A DNA stretch of 64,000 bases from Caulobacter sp. X (GTDB taxonomy: Bacteria; Pseudomonadota; Alphaproteobacteria; Caulobacterales; Caulobacteraceae). This document shows positions 24,122 through 32,582 of this stretch, one piece after another (the first letter of the stretch is position 1; the number at the start of each line of letters is the position of its first letter). The DNA lies in assembly GCF_002742635.1 (NCBI RefSeq), contig NZ_PEGF01000003.1:124001-188000 (forward strand). The letters are read 5' to 3'. A model generated the notes under the pieces. The model saw nothing but the letters and a program-made list of their open reading frames with translations, ran no database searches and was not told the origin of the DNA. A program made the position numbers and the translations under genes.

Positions 24122-24924
24122 CAACCCCAAGTCAGAGGGTCCAATCGCAGATAGAAGGCAAGGCGTTCGCGGTCGGGGGCTTCGATCCCCAATACATTGA
24201 ATAGGACAGCGAAGGCGCGCTCTGCTTCATCTGGCGCTGCCCAGTTCTCTTCGGCGTTAGCAATCATGAGTGCCAAATCGGCATAGCGATCTGCTGTTCC
24301 GAGCCGCCCAAGGTCGATCAGACCCGTGCATTGAAGAGTTTTAGGGTCCACCATGAAGTTCGGCATGCAGGGATCACCATGGCAAACAACCATATCGGTG
24401 CGCTCTTGGTCGAGCCGCACCGGTAGCTCTCGTTCGACACGAGCCAAAAGATCGAGCTGCGGCGTACTCTTGTCCTCGTCCGGTAAGAAGTCGGGATTGA
24501 CGGCATTGCGGGACACCACATCAACGGCGCGTCCGAACATTCGCGACAGCCTGCGCTCAAACGGACATTGATCAACCGATAGGCTGTGAACAGCGCCAAG
24601 TTGCTGCCCCATTGACGGCCACGCTTTGAGCAAATCCGCTCCAGACAGATCAGCCGCCGGTACTCCCGGAATTGCCGTTATCACCAAGCATGCACCCTCC
24701 TGTTCCTCCTGCCAGTTGATCACCTCGGGGCAAGCCACACCTCGACCTTTGAGCCAAATGAGGCGGTCACGCTCTCCAGCGAGCTCACCGCGGCGGGAAG
24801 CAGGTGCGATTTTCGCGAAGGCATGCCCGTCACCACGTCGAAAAACAAAATCACCAGATTCTCCGCCTCTGACAGGCAACCAGTCAGAATGCGATTCACC
24901 AAAAAAAATATTAGTTCGATTCAA
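24121..24924 (-). CDS. strA: Aminoglycoside 3''-phosphotransferase APH(3'')-Ib (StrA)
   Basis: 267 aa, the expected length. The kinase signature CHGDPCMPNF is at 181-190 and the metal-binding LIDLGRLG follows near 207-214. It phosphorylates streptomycin at the 3''-hydroxyl. It lies 65 bases after the tnpR stop; with no IS element between, transcription probably starts upstream in the transposon. It is translationally coupled to strB. Confidence 0.97.
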   Translation of the reverse strand: MNRTNIFFGESHSDWLPVRGGESGDFVFRRGDGHAFAKIAPASRRGELAGERDRLIWLKGRGVACPEVINWQEEQEGACLVITAIPGVPAADLSGADLLKAWPSMGQQLGAVHSLSVDQCPFERRLSRMFGRAVDVVSRNAVNPDFLPDEDKSTPQLDLLARVERELPVRLDQERTDMVVCHGDPCMPNFMVDPKTLQCTGLIDLGRLGTADRYADLALMIANAEENWAAPDEAERAFAVLFNVLGIEAPDRERLAFYLRLDPLTWG

Positions 24925-24989
24925 TGGAGGTTCCTTCAGTTTTCTGATGAAGCGCGGAGGTGGCTCAACCTGCGAAAAGAAACGAGTTG

Positions 24990-25604
24990 CTACGTAAGTC
25001 CGAGAACATGCTTTCCATGGTCTCTGAGCTCGCCTTTGGGACCGACATATCGGTAGAGAGTGACGCGCTCGATGCCGAGTTCCTTGCAGAGATCGGAAAC
25101 TGAAGTATCGCGCTGGGCCATGGCGGCTTGCGCGAGACGCACCTGAGCTTTGGTGAGCGCGAATTTTCGTCCGCCCTTGCGACCGCGCGCTCTCGCGGAG
25201 GCGAGACCCGCCATGGTGCGCTCTCGGATCAGATCCCGCTCGAACTCGGCCAAGGTGGCGAAGATTCCGAACACCATGCGACCGGACGCAGTCGTGGTGT
25301 CGATCTGAGCGCCCTTTCCAGTCAGAACCCGCAGGCCGATCTTGCGGTCTGACAGCTCCTTCACCGTGTTGACCAGATGGGCAAGCGATCGTCCGAGGCG
25401 ATCGAGCTTCCAGACCACCAGCACATCGCCGTCACGCAATGACTTGAGGCAGGCAGTCAAGCCAGGGCGATCATCACGACCGCCGGAAGCAAGATCATCA
25501 TAGATATTGTCCCGTTCGACACCTGCGGCGCGCAAGGCGTCGTGCTGCAGGTCGAGAGACTGCGAGCCATCGGCTTTGGAGACGCGGGCATATCCGATCA
25601 GCAT
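24990..25604 (-). CDS. tnpR: Serine resolvase TnpR of the transposon
   Basis: 204 aa. The resolvase/invertase catalytic domain starts MLIGYARVSK with the nucleophile Ser9. The pattern DRLGRS, then FATLAEFERDLIRERT, and a C-terminal helix-turn-helix (SVSDLCKELGIERVTLYRYV) complete the family. It resolves cointegrates at res and usually represses its own and tnpA transcription. It is divergent from tnpA across a 125-bp gap. Confidence 0.97.
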   Translation of the reverse strand: MLIGYARVSKADGSQSLDLQHDALRAAGVERDNIYDDLASGGRDDRPGLTACLKSLRDGDVLVVWKLDRLGRSLAHLVNTVKELSDRKIGLRVLTGKGAQIDTTTASGRMVFGIFATLAEFERDLIRERTMAGLASARARGRKGGRKFALTKAQVRLAQAAMAQRDTSVSDLCKELGIERVTLYRYVGPKGELRDHGKHVLGLT

Positions 25605-25729
25605 GTATCACAAACGTTGGTTTGAGGCGGCGCTTCGGCCACGATTGCATTGACCTCTGGAAATGTATCTCAACCAGCTTCATAAACAAAGCGTCTTGAA
25701 CGCTATCAGATTTTGAAAAAGGAACATGT
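25605..25729. promoter_or_regulatory. Candidate res site and divergent tnpA/tnpR promoters
   Basis: The 125 bp between the divergent tnpR and tnpA starts are AT-richer than the surroundings, with imperfect repeats such as TGTATCACAAACG and TGTATCTCAACCAG. In Tn5393 the resolution site lies here. Subsites were not mapped. Confidence 0.7.
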
Positions 25730-28615
25730 ATGCCGCGTCGCGTCACTCTAACCGATCGGCAGAAAGACGCGCTGTTGCGCTTGCCGACTTCACAGACGGA
25801 TTTGCTCAAGCACTATACGCTGAGTGATGAAGACCTTGGGCATATCAGGCTGCGTCGGCGCGCTCACAACAGGTTCGGCTTCGCCCTGCAATTGTGTGTC
25901 CTGCGCTATCCCGGCCGGGTGCTGGCTCCAGGCGAACTGATCCCTGCAGAGGTCATCGAATTTATCGGAGCGCAGCTTGGCCTGGGTGCCGACGATCTCG
26001 TAGACTATGCTGCCCGCGAGGAAACACGGCACGAGCATCTTGCCGAGTTACGGGGGCTCTACGGCTTCCGCACCTTCTCCGGACGTGGTGCGAGCGAGCT
26101 GAAGGAATGGTTGTTCCGAGAAGCCGAGATGGCGGTGTCGAACGAGGATATCGCCCGTCGCTTCGTAGCCGAGTGCCGACGCACCCGCACTGTCCTTCCC
26201 GCGACATCCACGATCGAGCGGCTTTGTGCCGCGGCTCTCGTCGATGCCGAGCGACGCATCGAGACGAGGATCGCCAGTCGGCTGCCTATGTCGATCCGAG
26301 AACAGTTGCTGGCATTGCTCGAGGAGACGGCTGATGATCGGGTGACCCGTTTTGTGTGGCTGCGCCAGTTCGAGCCTGGCTCGAACTCTTCGTCGGCCAA
26401 CCGGCTGCTCGACCGGCTCGAATATCTGCAACGCATCGATCTCCCCGAGGATCTGCTTGCCGGCGTTCCTGCCCATCGGGTGACTCGTCTGCGCAGGCAG
26501 GGTGAACGGTATTATGCCGACGGCATGCGCGATCTCCCGGAGGACAGGCGGCTTGCGATCTTGGCTGTTTGCGTCTCGGAATGGCAGGCGATGTTGGCCG
26601 ACGCAGTGGTCGAAACCCACGACCGGATCGTCGGCCGTCTCTACCGTGCTTCGGAGCGTATTTGCCATGCAAAGGTCGCAGACGAAGCGGGGGTGGTGCG
26701 TGACACCCTGAAATCCTTCGCCGAGATCGGGGGCGCCCTGGTCGATGCACAGGATGATGGCCAGCCGCTGGGCGATGTCATCGCGAGTGGGTCAGGGTGG
26801 GACGGCTTAAAAACCCTTGTTGCAATGGCAACCAGGCTGACCGCCACCATGGCCGACGATCCGCTCAATCATGTGCTCGACGGTTATCACCGCTTCCGCC
26901 GATACGCTCCACGCATGTTGCGCCTGCTCGATCTGCGAGCTGCGCCCGTTGCACTGCCGCTTCTGGAAGCGGTGACGGCCCTTCGTACCGGTTTGAACGA
27001 TGCCGCGATGACCAGCTTCTTGCGGCCCAGCTCGAAATGGCATCGCCACCTTCGGGCCCAGAGGGCTGGCGACGCTCGCCTATGGGAGATCGCGGTGCTG
27101 TTCCATCTGCGCGATGCGTTCCGCTCCGGAGATGTCTGGCTTACTAGGTCCCGGCGCTATGGCGATCTGAAACACGCACTCGTTCCGGCACAATCCATCG
27201 CGGAAGGCGGTCGTCTCGCTGTGCCATTGCGGCCGGAGGAATGGCTGGCAGACCGGCAAGCTCGCCTCGACATGCGGTTGCGCGAGCTTGGCCGTGCCGC
27301 TCGCGCAGGCACGATCCCGGGCGGGTCGATTGAAAACGGCGTTCTGCATATCGAGAAACTCGAAGCCGCCGCGCCGACAGGCGCCGAAGATCTGGTGCTC
27401 GATCTCTACAAGCAGATCCCGCCCACGCGCATCACCGATCTCCTGCTGGAGGTGGATGCGGCGACCGGCTTCACCGAAGCGTTCACCCATCTGCGCACAG
27501 GAGCACCCTGCGCTGACCGGATCGGGCTAATGAACGTTATCTTGGCGGAAGGGATCAACCTCGGCTTGCGCAAAATGGCGGATGCGACAAACACCCACAC
27601 CTTCTGGGAATTGATCCGCATTGGACGGTGGCATGTCGAGGGCGAAGCCTATGACCGGGCGCTGGCCATGGTGGTCGAGGCACAGGCAGCGTTACCCATG
27701 GCCCGGTTCTGGGGCATGGGCACGTCGGCTTCGAGCGACGGACAGTTCTTCGTCGCTACAGAGCAAGGTGAGGCCATGAACCTGGTCAACGCGAAGTATG
27801 GCAATACCCCGGGCCTGAAAGCCTATAGCCACGTCTCCGACCAATATGCGCCGTTCGCAACCCAGGTGATTCCTGCAACGGCAAGCGAAGCGCCTTACAT
27901 CCTCGATGGCCTGCTGATGAACGATGCTGGACGCCATATCCGCGAGCAGTTCACCGACACGGGCGGCTTCACCGATCACGTCTTTGCCGCATGTGCCATT
28001 CTCGGCTACCGGTTCGCTCCGCGCATCCGCGACCTGCCATCCAAACGGCTCTACGCGTTCAATCCGTCGGCCGCCCCGGCGCACCTGCGAGCGTTGATCG
28101 GCGGAAAGGTCAACCAAGCCATGATCGAGCGCAATTGGCCCGACATCCTGCGCATCGCCGCCACCATTGCTGCCGGGACCGTCGCGCCAAGCCAGATTCT
28201 GCGGAAACTCGCCTCCTATCCGCGGCAGAACGAGCTCGCGACAGCCCTGCGGGAAGTCGGTCGCGTCGAGCGCACCCTGTTCATGATCGACTGGATTCTG
28301 GATGCCGAACTCCAACGGCGTGCCCAGATCGGGCTCAACAAAGGCGAAGCTCATCATGCGCTGAAGCGGGCAATCAGCTTCCACCGCCGCGGTGAAATCC
28401 GCGACCGTTCCGCCGAAGGCCAGCATTACCGCATCGCCGGCATGAATCTGCTCGCCGCCATCATCATCTTCTGGAACACCATGAAGCTCGGCGAGGTCGT
28501 TGCAAACCAGAAACGCGATGGAAAGCTGCTATCGCCCGATCTCTTGGCCCATGTTTCGCCGCTCGGATGGGAACACATCAATCTCACCGGAGAATATCGC
28601 TGGCCAAAGCCTTAG
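25730..28615 (+). CDS. tnpA: Tn3-family transposase TnpA
   Basis: 961 aa, the size of Tn5393 TnpA. The N-terminus (MPRRVTLTDRQKDALLRLPT) and the C-terminal DDE catalytic region (HTFWELIRIGRWHVEGEAYD through WGMGTSASSDGQ and the final GLNKGEAHHALKRAI) are those of Tn3 transposases. It binds the 81-bp ends and drives replicative transposition. No stop or frameshift interrupts it, so it is probably active. The 3' end extends into the right inverted repeat. Confidence 0.97.
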   Translation: MPRRVTLTDRQKDALLRLPTSQTDLLKHYTLSDEDLGHIRLRRRAHNRFGFALQLCVLRYPGRVLAPGELIPAEVIEFIGAQLGLGADDLVDYAAREETRHEHLAELRGLYGFRTFSGRGASELKEWLFREAEMAVSNEDIARRFVAECRRTRTVLPATSTIERLCAAALVDAERRIETRIASRLPMSIREQLLALLEETADDRVTRFVWLRQFEPGSNSSSANRLLDRLEYLQRIDLPEDLLAGVPAHRVTRLRRQGERYYADGMRDLPEDRRLAILAVCVSEWQAMLADAVVETHDRIVGRLYRASERICHAKVADEAGVVRDTLKSFAEIGGALVDAQDDGQPLGDVIASGSGWDGLKTLVAMATRLTATMADDPLNHVLDGYHRFRRYAPRMLRLLDLRAAPVALPLLEAVTALRTGLNDAAMTSFLRPSSKWHRHLRAQRAGDARLWEIAVLFHLRDAFRSGDVWLTRSRRYGDLKHALVPAQSIAEGGRLAVPLRPEEWLADRQARLDMRLRELGRAARAGTIPGGSIENGVLHIEKLEAAAPTGAEDLVLDLYKQIPPTRITDLLLEVDAATGFTEAFTHLRTGAPCADRIGLMNVILAEGINLGLRKMADATNTHTFWELIRIGRWHVEGEAYDRALAMVVEAQAALPMARFWGMGTSASSDGQFFVATEQGEAMNLVNAKYGNTPGLKAYSHVSDQYAPFATQVIPATASEAPYILDGLLMNDAGRHIREQFTDTGGFTDHVFAACAILGYRFAPRIRDLPSKRLYAFNPSAAPAHLRALIGGKVNQAMIERNWPDILRIAATIAAGTVAPSQILRKLASYPRQNELATALREVGRVERTLFMIDWILDAELQRRAQIGLNKGEAHHALKRAISFHRRGEIRDRSAEGQHYRIAGMNLLAAIIIFWNTMKLGEVVANQKRDGKLLSPDLLAHVSPLGWEHINLTGEYRWPKP

Positions 28616-28648
28616 CGTAGGATTCCGCCCCCTCCCGCAAACGACCCC
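28568..28648 (-). repeat. Right 81-bp terminal inverted repeat of the transposon
   Basis: The reverse complement starts GGGGTCGTTTGCGGGAGGGG and pairs with 23179-23259 at 77 of 81 positions. It overlaps the last 48 bases of tnpA. Confidence 0.95.
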
Positions 28649-28728
28649 AACAGGGCTATCCGGTCGCCCCGGTGATGCTCGGCGTATCGGGCGGTGTTCC
28701 GTGCGTGAGGGCGGTCAGGCCCATATGA
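28649..28728 (+). pseudogene. SNase-like nuclease gene, 3' part, after the transposon
   Basis: Starts with the second AACAG copy. From 28654 the frame continues G-Y-P-V-A-P-V-M for 24 codons to the TGA at 28726, completing a 190-codon gene begun at 22681. The tail overlaps the 3' end of the convergent membrane gene at 28715 by 14 bases, so both ends of the old gene are still recognisable. Confidence 0.8.
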
Positions 28729-29065
28729 TGGAGGCGATGAGCGGCGCGGAGATCATCGCCAGGGCCGCCAATGCGCAGGAGAGGCCCGCTAGCCGCGCGT
28801 CAGGGCGCTGAACCGGGTAGTTTGGCCTATAGGCCCCGGCGAACGCGAAAATCGCCCTGATGGCCTCGAGGATCGCGATGAGCGCGGCGAACGTCCAGCC
28901 GACGATTGGCATGAACCGCCAAAGCGCAACCGCGACGCCCATCAACGCCAGGCAGAGGGCTGTGTTGATCGCGGCCCAGGCGCGTGGGTGACGACCGCCT
29001 TGCCCATCAATGGGCGGGAGCGGTTCGATGACGCCTTCTAGGGGCAGCTGCAGGTGGGCGCGCAT
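28715..29065 (-). CDS. Membrane protein of unknown function (116 aa)
   Basis: A 30-residue polar N-terminus is followed by three hydrophobic segments at about 31-48, 52-72 and 92-114. No family is recognised. It is convergent with the interrupted SNase-like gene. The ATG at 29065 is the only good start in frame. Confidence 0.6.
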   Translation of the reverse strand: MRAHLQLPLEGVIEPLPPIDGQGGRHPRAWAAINTALCLALMGVAVALWRFMPIVGWTFAALIAILEAIRAIFAFAGAYRPNYPVQRPDARLAGLSCALAALAMISAPLIASIIWA

Positions 29066-29098
29066 GGCCGCACACTACCGCCCTGCCCGCCTTTCTGG

Positions 29099-29623
29099 CT
29101 AGTCGTTGGCGCGCTTGCGGCCATCGACCGCGGGCGGCTTGCGCATGGCCCTGTGGGCAACGCGCGGATGGCGCACTTCGGTGACGCTGGCCAGGTGGTT
29201 GTTGTTCAACCGGTCATAGTCGGGCGCGAGGTCCGTCCGCAGCCAGTCGATCTCGTAGCCGACATTGGCCAGGGACATGCAGAAGTCGGCCGAACCCTCG
29301 TCGCGGGCGCCGCAGATGACGCGCAGCAGGGTCGGATTGAGGTCGTCAAGATGGTCGCGGAAAGCGTCGTGCTCGAACGGCCGCGTGCCAGCGCGCCAGA
29401 CGAACACCGTCTCGCCGGGTTCGGGGCGAAGGCGCGTGAGCGTGACGACGCCGGCGTCGCCCTCTGGCCGCAGGTGGAGGACGGGCACGCCGGCGGCGCG
29501 TTGCGCGGCGAGATAGCCCTCGATCTCACGGATCTTGTCGCGCATGGCCAGGAGCTCGCGATGGCTCGTGGCGCGGGGCGTCACGTCCAGGCAGAGCACC
29601 ACGGCGTCGAGGGCGGTTGGCAA
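29099..29623 (-). CDS. Possible isochorismatase-like cysteine hydrolase (174 aa)
   Basis: A TTG at 29623 with AGGGG just upstream, six bases after the preceding stop, is the proposed start; a GTG at 29602 is possible. There is no usable ATG at the N-terminus. The order VVLCLDV (Asp), VPVLHLRPEG, GETVFVWRAGTRPFEHDAF and ICGARDEGSADFCMSLANVGY resembles the isochorismatase fold with a C-terminal catalytic Cys. The match is by eye and moderate. It follows the parA-parG pair directly, so it may be cotranscribed with partition genes. Confidence 0.45.
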   Translation of the reverse strand: MPTALDAVVLCLDVTPRATSHRELLAMRDKIREIEGYLAAQRAAGVPVLHLRPEGDAGVVTLTRLRPEPGETVFVWRAGTRPFEHDAFRDHLDDLNPTLLRVICGARDEGSADFCMSLANVGYEIDWLRTDLAPDYDRLNNNHLASVTEVRHPRVAHRAMRKPPAVDGRKRAND

Positions 29624-29628
29624 GTCCC

Positions 29629-30021
29629 CTACCCTTCCCAGCCGTTGTCCTTGGCCCACAGGAAGGCCGACATCATGCGGTCGAGCGTGTCCCCGACCTT
29701 GGCCTCGCGGCCCTCCGCATGGCACAGGTCCTGGAATCGCGTCTTGACGTCCTTGTGCAGGCGCAAGGTCAGCATTGTCTCGGTCTTCGGGGGCTTTTCC
29801 GCCGTCACCGGCGTGGGCTTGGAGATCGGTTGCGGCTCGCGGCGCGCGAAGCCGACGCGTTCGCCAGCTTCCTCCACGGCGCGAATCTCGTCGGCCGACG
29901 GCTTGATGGCGGGTAGGTCGAGGTTCGAGGCCAGGTCCGCTAGGCTCGGCTTAGCCGGCGCGGGATCATCGTCGAGGTTCAGGTCGACCTTGAACCCGGG
30001 AAGGCGCGTGGCGCTGCTCAT
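29629..30021 (-). CDS. Small ribbon-helix-helix partition partner (ParG-like, 130 aa)
   Basis: Its ATG overlaps the parA stop (ATGA). The first 75 residues are Pro/Ala-rich and probably flexible. The C-terminal 50 residues (ETMLTLRLHKDVKTRFQDLC and a helix to the end) look like a ribbon-helix-helix domain, as in ParG/Omega-type centromere-binding proteins. Such proteins bind repeated short sites upstream of their own operon and stimulate ParA. The 9-bp repeat array upstream of parA is the obvious target. Confidence 0.75.
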   Translation of the reverse strand: MSSATRLPGFKVDLNLDDDPAPAKPSLADLASNLDLPAIKPSADEIRAVEEAGERVGFARREPQPISKPTPVTAEKPPKTETMLTLRLHKDVKTRFQDLCHAEGREAKVGDTLDRMMSAFLWAKDNGWEG

Positions 30022-30710
30022 CAGGCGACCTCACGCTGCTTGGCCAACTCGGCGAGCGTGGTGACCATTTCCTCGGTCACGGCCGTGGCGTTTCGAAGCG
30101 CTACATCGGTGCCCGAAACCTTCTCGGGATCGAGCCCGGAAACCGTCCCGCCGTGCAGGAATATGGCCTTGAAGGCTTCGCGCTCGATCAGCGCGGTGTT
30201 CATGATCGGCACGCCGGCCTCTTCGAGCGTGCCGCGAATGGCCTTCATGTTGTTGGAGTTGATCATCGCGGGCACCCGCGTGAACAGAACGCGGTACGGG
30301 ATCTTGCGTCGCTGGGATTTGCCCGCCTCCAGGATCAGGCGGATGGTCTTGACGGCCTGGTCCGCGTCGAGGCCCGATCCCTGGACGGGGATGATCACCA
30401 GGTTCGACATGCTGATCGCGTTCGAAACCCGGCTCGTCGCCGCGCCCTCGAGGTCGACGATGACGAACCGCGACGACTGCGAGGCCTCGTCGATGATGTC
30501 GACGATCCGCGATTCCGCCTCGTCGGTCACGACGGCGATGTTGTCTGGCTTACCCGCCAGTTCGGACCACTTCTTCAGCGGCTTGTTGGGGTCCGCGTCG
30601 ACAATGGTGACGAGATCCTTGGTCAGTCCGGCCAGGACGCCGGCGACGACAAGGGCGCTCGTGGTCTTTCCGACCCCGCCCTTGGAAGAGACGAACGCGA
30701 TCACGGCCAT
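30021..30710 (-). CDS. parA: ParA-family partition ATPase
   Basis: 229 aa, lacking the N-terminal DNA-binding domain of RepA-type ParAs, so a short type Ib ParA (also VirC1-like). The deviant Walker A KGGVGKT is at 10-16, Walker A' at about 38-40 (DADP) and Walker B VIVDLEG at 83-89. It moves plasmid copies apart over the nucleoid with its small partner encoded next door. The gene is preceded by about 500 bp holding the 9-bp repeat array and is downstream of repC in the same direction. Confidence 0.93.
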   Translation of the reverse strand: MAVIAFVSSKGGVGKTTSALVVAGVLAGLTKDLVTIVDADPNKPLKKWSELAGKPDNIAVVTDEAESRIVDIIDEASQSSRFVIVDLEGAATSRVSNAISMSNLVIIPVQGSGLDADQAVKTIRLILEAGKSQRRKIPYRVLFTRVPAMINSNNMKAIRGTLEEAGVPIMNTALIEREAFKAIFLHGGTVSGLDPEKVSGTDVALRNATAVTEEMVTTLAELAKQREVA

Positions 30711-30739
30711 GGCTTGAGCCTCCGTTGAAAATCCAAGGT

Positions 30740-31153
30740 CCTACAGGTCTTGCCCGCAACACCGGTCACGCGGGCGACACTGGCGATACGTGCGCCACCC
30801 GCGACACCCGCGACACATGCAATACGCGACCCACTCGTCATACCGATCATACTCGCCTCACCTGCGTGACACGCACGACGGGTATGACAGGCCCTGCTTG
30901 TAGCACCGGCGTGGCGCGCGTAGCAAGCGTTACCCGTATTGCGCGACACACCGGTATTTCGCGCCTGACGCGTCGGGCACGCGTGGCGGGCGTCTCACGC
31001 CTTGCGCGCATCACCGGTAATACGTGTAATACATTCGGAAACCGCTCGACGTGCAACGGTGTACGGATTCGCGGATGCGAGCACGAGAGATCCAAGACTA
31101 ATACGTGTAATACACGCCTTACCGGTCCTACATGCCTTGCCTGTCTAACCGAA
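30740..31153. repeat. Array of degenerate 9-bp direct repeats, candidate partition centromere and parA operator
   Basis: From 30740 to 31054 thirty-five consecutive 9-bp units follow a loose pattern N-N-N-(A/G)-C-N-N-G-(C/T), for example GACACCCGC, AACACCGGT, AATACGTGT. Five weaker units follow, then six clear ones at 31100-31153 in exact 9-bp phase with the first block (offset 360). The core RCNNGY is itself palindromic. It fills the gap between repC and parA and has no credible gene. By analogy with ParG and Omega systems it should be the centromere. Confidence 0.75.
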
Positions 31154-31211
31154 CGCGGAACACGAAGCCAATGGCCGACGCACGCCAGGGGAGGGGAGGG
31201 GACCTCGCGCA

Positions 31212-32582
31212 TCAGTTCAGCACAGTCAGCGTGCTCGAGCGATAAAGCCCATACCAGGTACGGTTAAGGTCGAGCAGAACGCCATCGGCTTCTCGCGCCA
31301 GCCTGGCGAGCGACACCTTGTTGCGCAGGCCAAGAATATAGGCTCTGCCATTGGCGACGTCGGGCTTATAACGCGCGATCAAGGCCACGACGCGGAAGAC
31401 CTGGTCGCCCATGGCCTGGCGCGTGTCGACGATTTCTCGCCGCGACAGCCCGACCTGGCTCGCGGCAAGGTTTGCATAGCCGTCCAAGGTGCGCTTGGGA
31501 TCCGAGAACAGCATGTCGGCGTGGAAGACGGCGCCAGCCCGCTCCATGATGTGGGGCAGGGTGCCCAGCATCGCGCCAAGGCCAGGGGTGCGAACGTTAT
31601 CGGGCGAGGCGTTCTCGTCTTCGTGCATCAAAACAGGCACGCCCTCGGCCGACATTCGCGACCGTTCGGCCAGTTCAGCGGCCACCGCGGCCTCGAAGTC
31701 AGCCGCCAACTGGTCCGCCTCCTCATCTCCGGAGGAGACTCCTTTTCTTCTTTGATATTTGTAGCCGTGGGTTGGGGTTCTTTGGTCAGAATTTTGTTGG
31801 TCCGCGCCCCTATTTTCAGTCTCCAACAGTCCATCCTGGGCCAAGGCCAAATACTCCACCTCCAGCTCCGAGAGCCTGGCCTCTAGCCGTTCGTAGGCCT
31901 GCGTGCAGGCCACGATATTGCGGCTCCGTCGCATACGATCAGCCAAGCGCAGGATCTCGTCCTGGTCGACGAAGTGGGTCCCGAACTCCGGGTGCGCGGC
32001 GAAGACCCGCAAGCGATTGAAGAGGGCGCTGATATTGCGCTGAAGCTCGCGCAGCTGGCTCGCCTCGATCTCCGAGACGTTGGCCAGCCGCCTTAGCTCG
32101 TCGGCGCGGGCGCACAGCGCCCGCAGATCTATGCCAAACGCCGCCAGGAGCTGACCCGATGCGCGATCGCGTTGGCAAAACCGCTTGCGCGTCGTGCTGT
32201 CGCGGAACGCGATCCAGCCGGCGTCGGCCAGCTGCTTGAGCTGCTTGCGGATCGCTTCCTCGCCGACCTCCATCTCCTCGGCCAGGGCGCGGTTGGACTT
32301 AAAGACAACCAGGCCCAGGTGCTCGTTCCATTCGCCGCTCGCGCGGCCGCGCTCCAGGAAGGCCGCCGGCGGCGCCGTCTCGAGGAGGGCCTTCAGCAGC
32401 TTCTTGGCGGCTCGACCGATCCCCATCGATTCAGAGGTCGCGGCGTTGAGCCAATCCTTGATCTGGAACTTGTCCGTGCCGTCAGGAAGCCCGGCATAGG
32501 CCTCTGCGAGCTGGTTGGAACGTAGGCGTGCGGCATTGATCGGACGTAGCCCACGTCCGTCCGCAAGTCCTTGAACTTGCAT
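31212..32582 (-). CDS. repC: Plasmid replication initiator, RepC family
   Basis: 456 aa. The N-terminal half has a winged-helix pattern (SNRALAEEMEVGEEAIRKQLKQL, then GWIAFRDS) and the C-terminal half has the RepC pattern LSRREIVDTRQAMGDQVFRVV, then YILGLRNKVSLARLAREADG. RepC initiates replication of alphaproteobacterial repABC-type plasmids. Here it has no RepA/RepB; the separate parA/parG pair replaces them. The middle (codons about 250-285) is encoded by an unusually AT-rich stretch, where repABC plasmids carry their origin. ATG 32582 has GGGGAG upstream. Confidence 0.85.
   Translation of the reverse strand: MQVQGLADGRGLRPINAARLRSNQLAEAYAGLPDGTDKFQIKDWLNAATSESMGIGRAAKKLLKALLETAPPAAFLERGRASGEWNEHLGLVVFKSNRALAEEMEVGEEAIRKQLKQLADAGWIAFRDSTTRKRFCQRDRASGQLLAAFGIDLRALCARADELRRLANVSEIEASQLRELQRNISALFNRLRVFAAHPEFGTHFVDQDEILRLADRMRRSRNIVACTQAYERLEARLSELEVEYLALAQDGLLETENRGADQQNSDQRTPTHGYKYQRRKGVSSGDEEADQLAADFEAAVAAELAERSRMSAEGVPVLMHEDENASPDNVRTPGLGAMLGTLPHIMERAGAVFHADMLFSDPKRTLDGYANLAASQVGLSRREIVDTRQAMGDQVFRVVALIARYKPDVANGRAYILGLRNKVSLARLAREADGVLLDLNRTWYGLYRSSTLTVLN
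31735..31830. other. AT-rich stretch inside repC, candidate oriV
   Basis: About 95 bases rich in T and A (for example CTTTTCTTCTTTGATATTTG on the + strand) within an otherwise GC-rich gene. In repABC plasmids the replication origin lies in a comparable AT-rich part of repC. The encoded protein segment is a polar linker, so the sequence is free to serve as DNA signal. Not proven. Confidence 0.45.

Larger units (their letters stand above)
23179..28648. mobile_element. Complete Tn5393-like Tn3-family transposon with streptomycin resistance
   Basis: 5470 bp from GGGGTCGTTTGC to its inverse, bounded by 81-bp inverted repeats (4 mismatches) and AACAG duplications. It carries strB, strA, tnpR and the divergent tnpA in the order known for Tn5393. 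There is no IS1133 between tnpR and strA; the total length fits IS-free versions of the element. Base composition is lower in GC than the plasmid around it. Intact ends, res region and genes suggest that it is functional and recently acquired. Confidence 0.97.

Noticed and set aside
30740..31153. CRISPR array
   Set aside because: Units are 9 bp, contiguous and degenerate, with no repeat-spacer structure and no cas genes.
30725..31267. Open frame of Thr/Arg/Gly tripeptide repeats on the + strand
   Set aside because: The repeat is a 9-bp DNA periodicity that gives open frames on both strands; there is no ribosome site or ATG, and it fills the gap upstream of parA. Better read as a centromere array.
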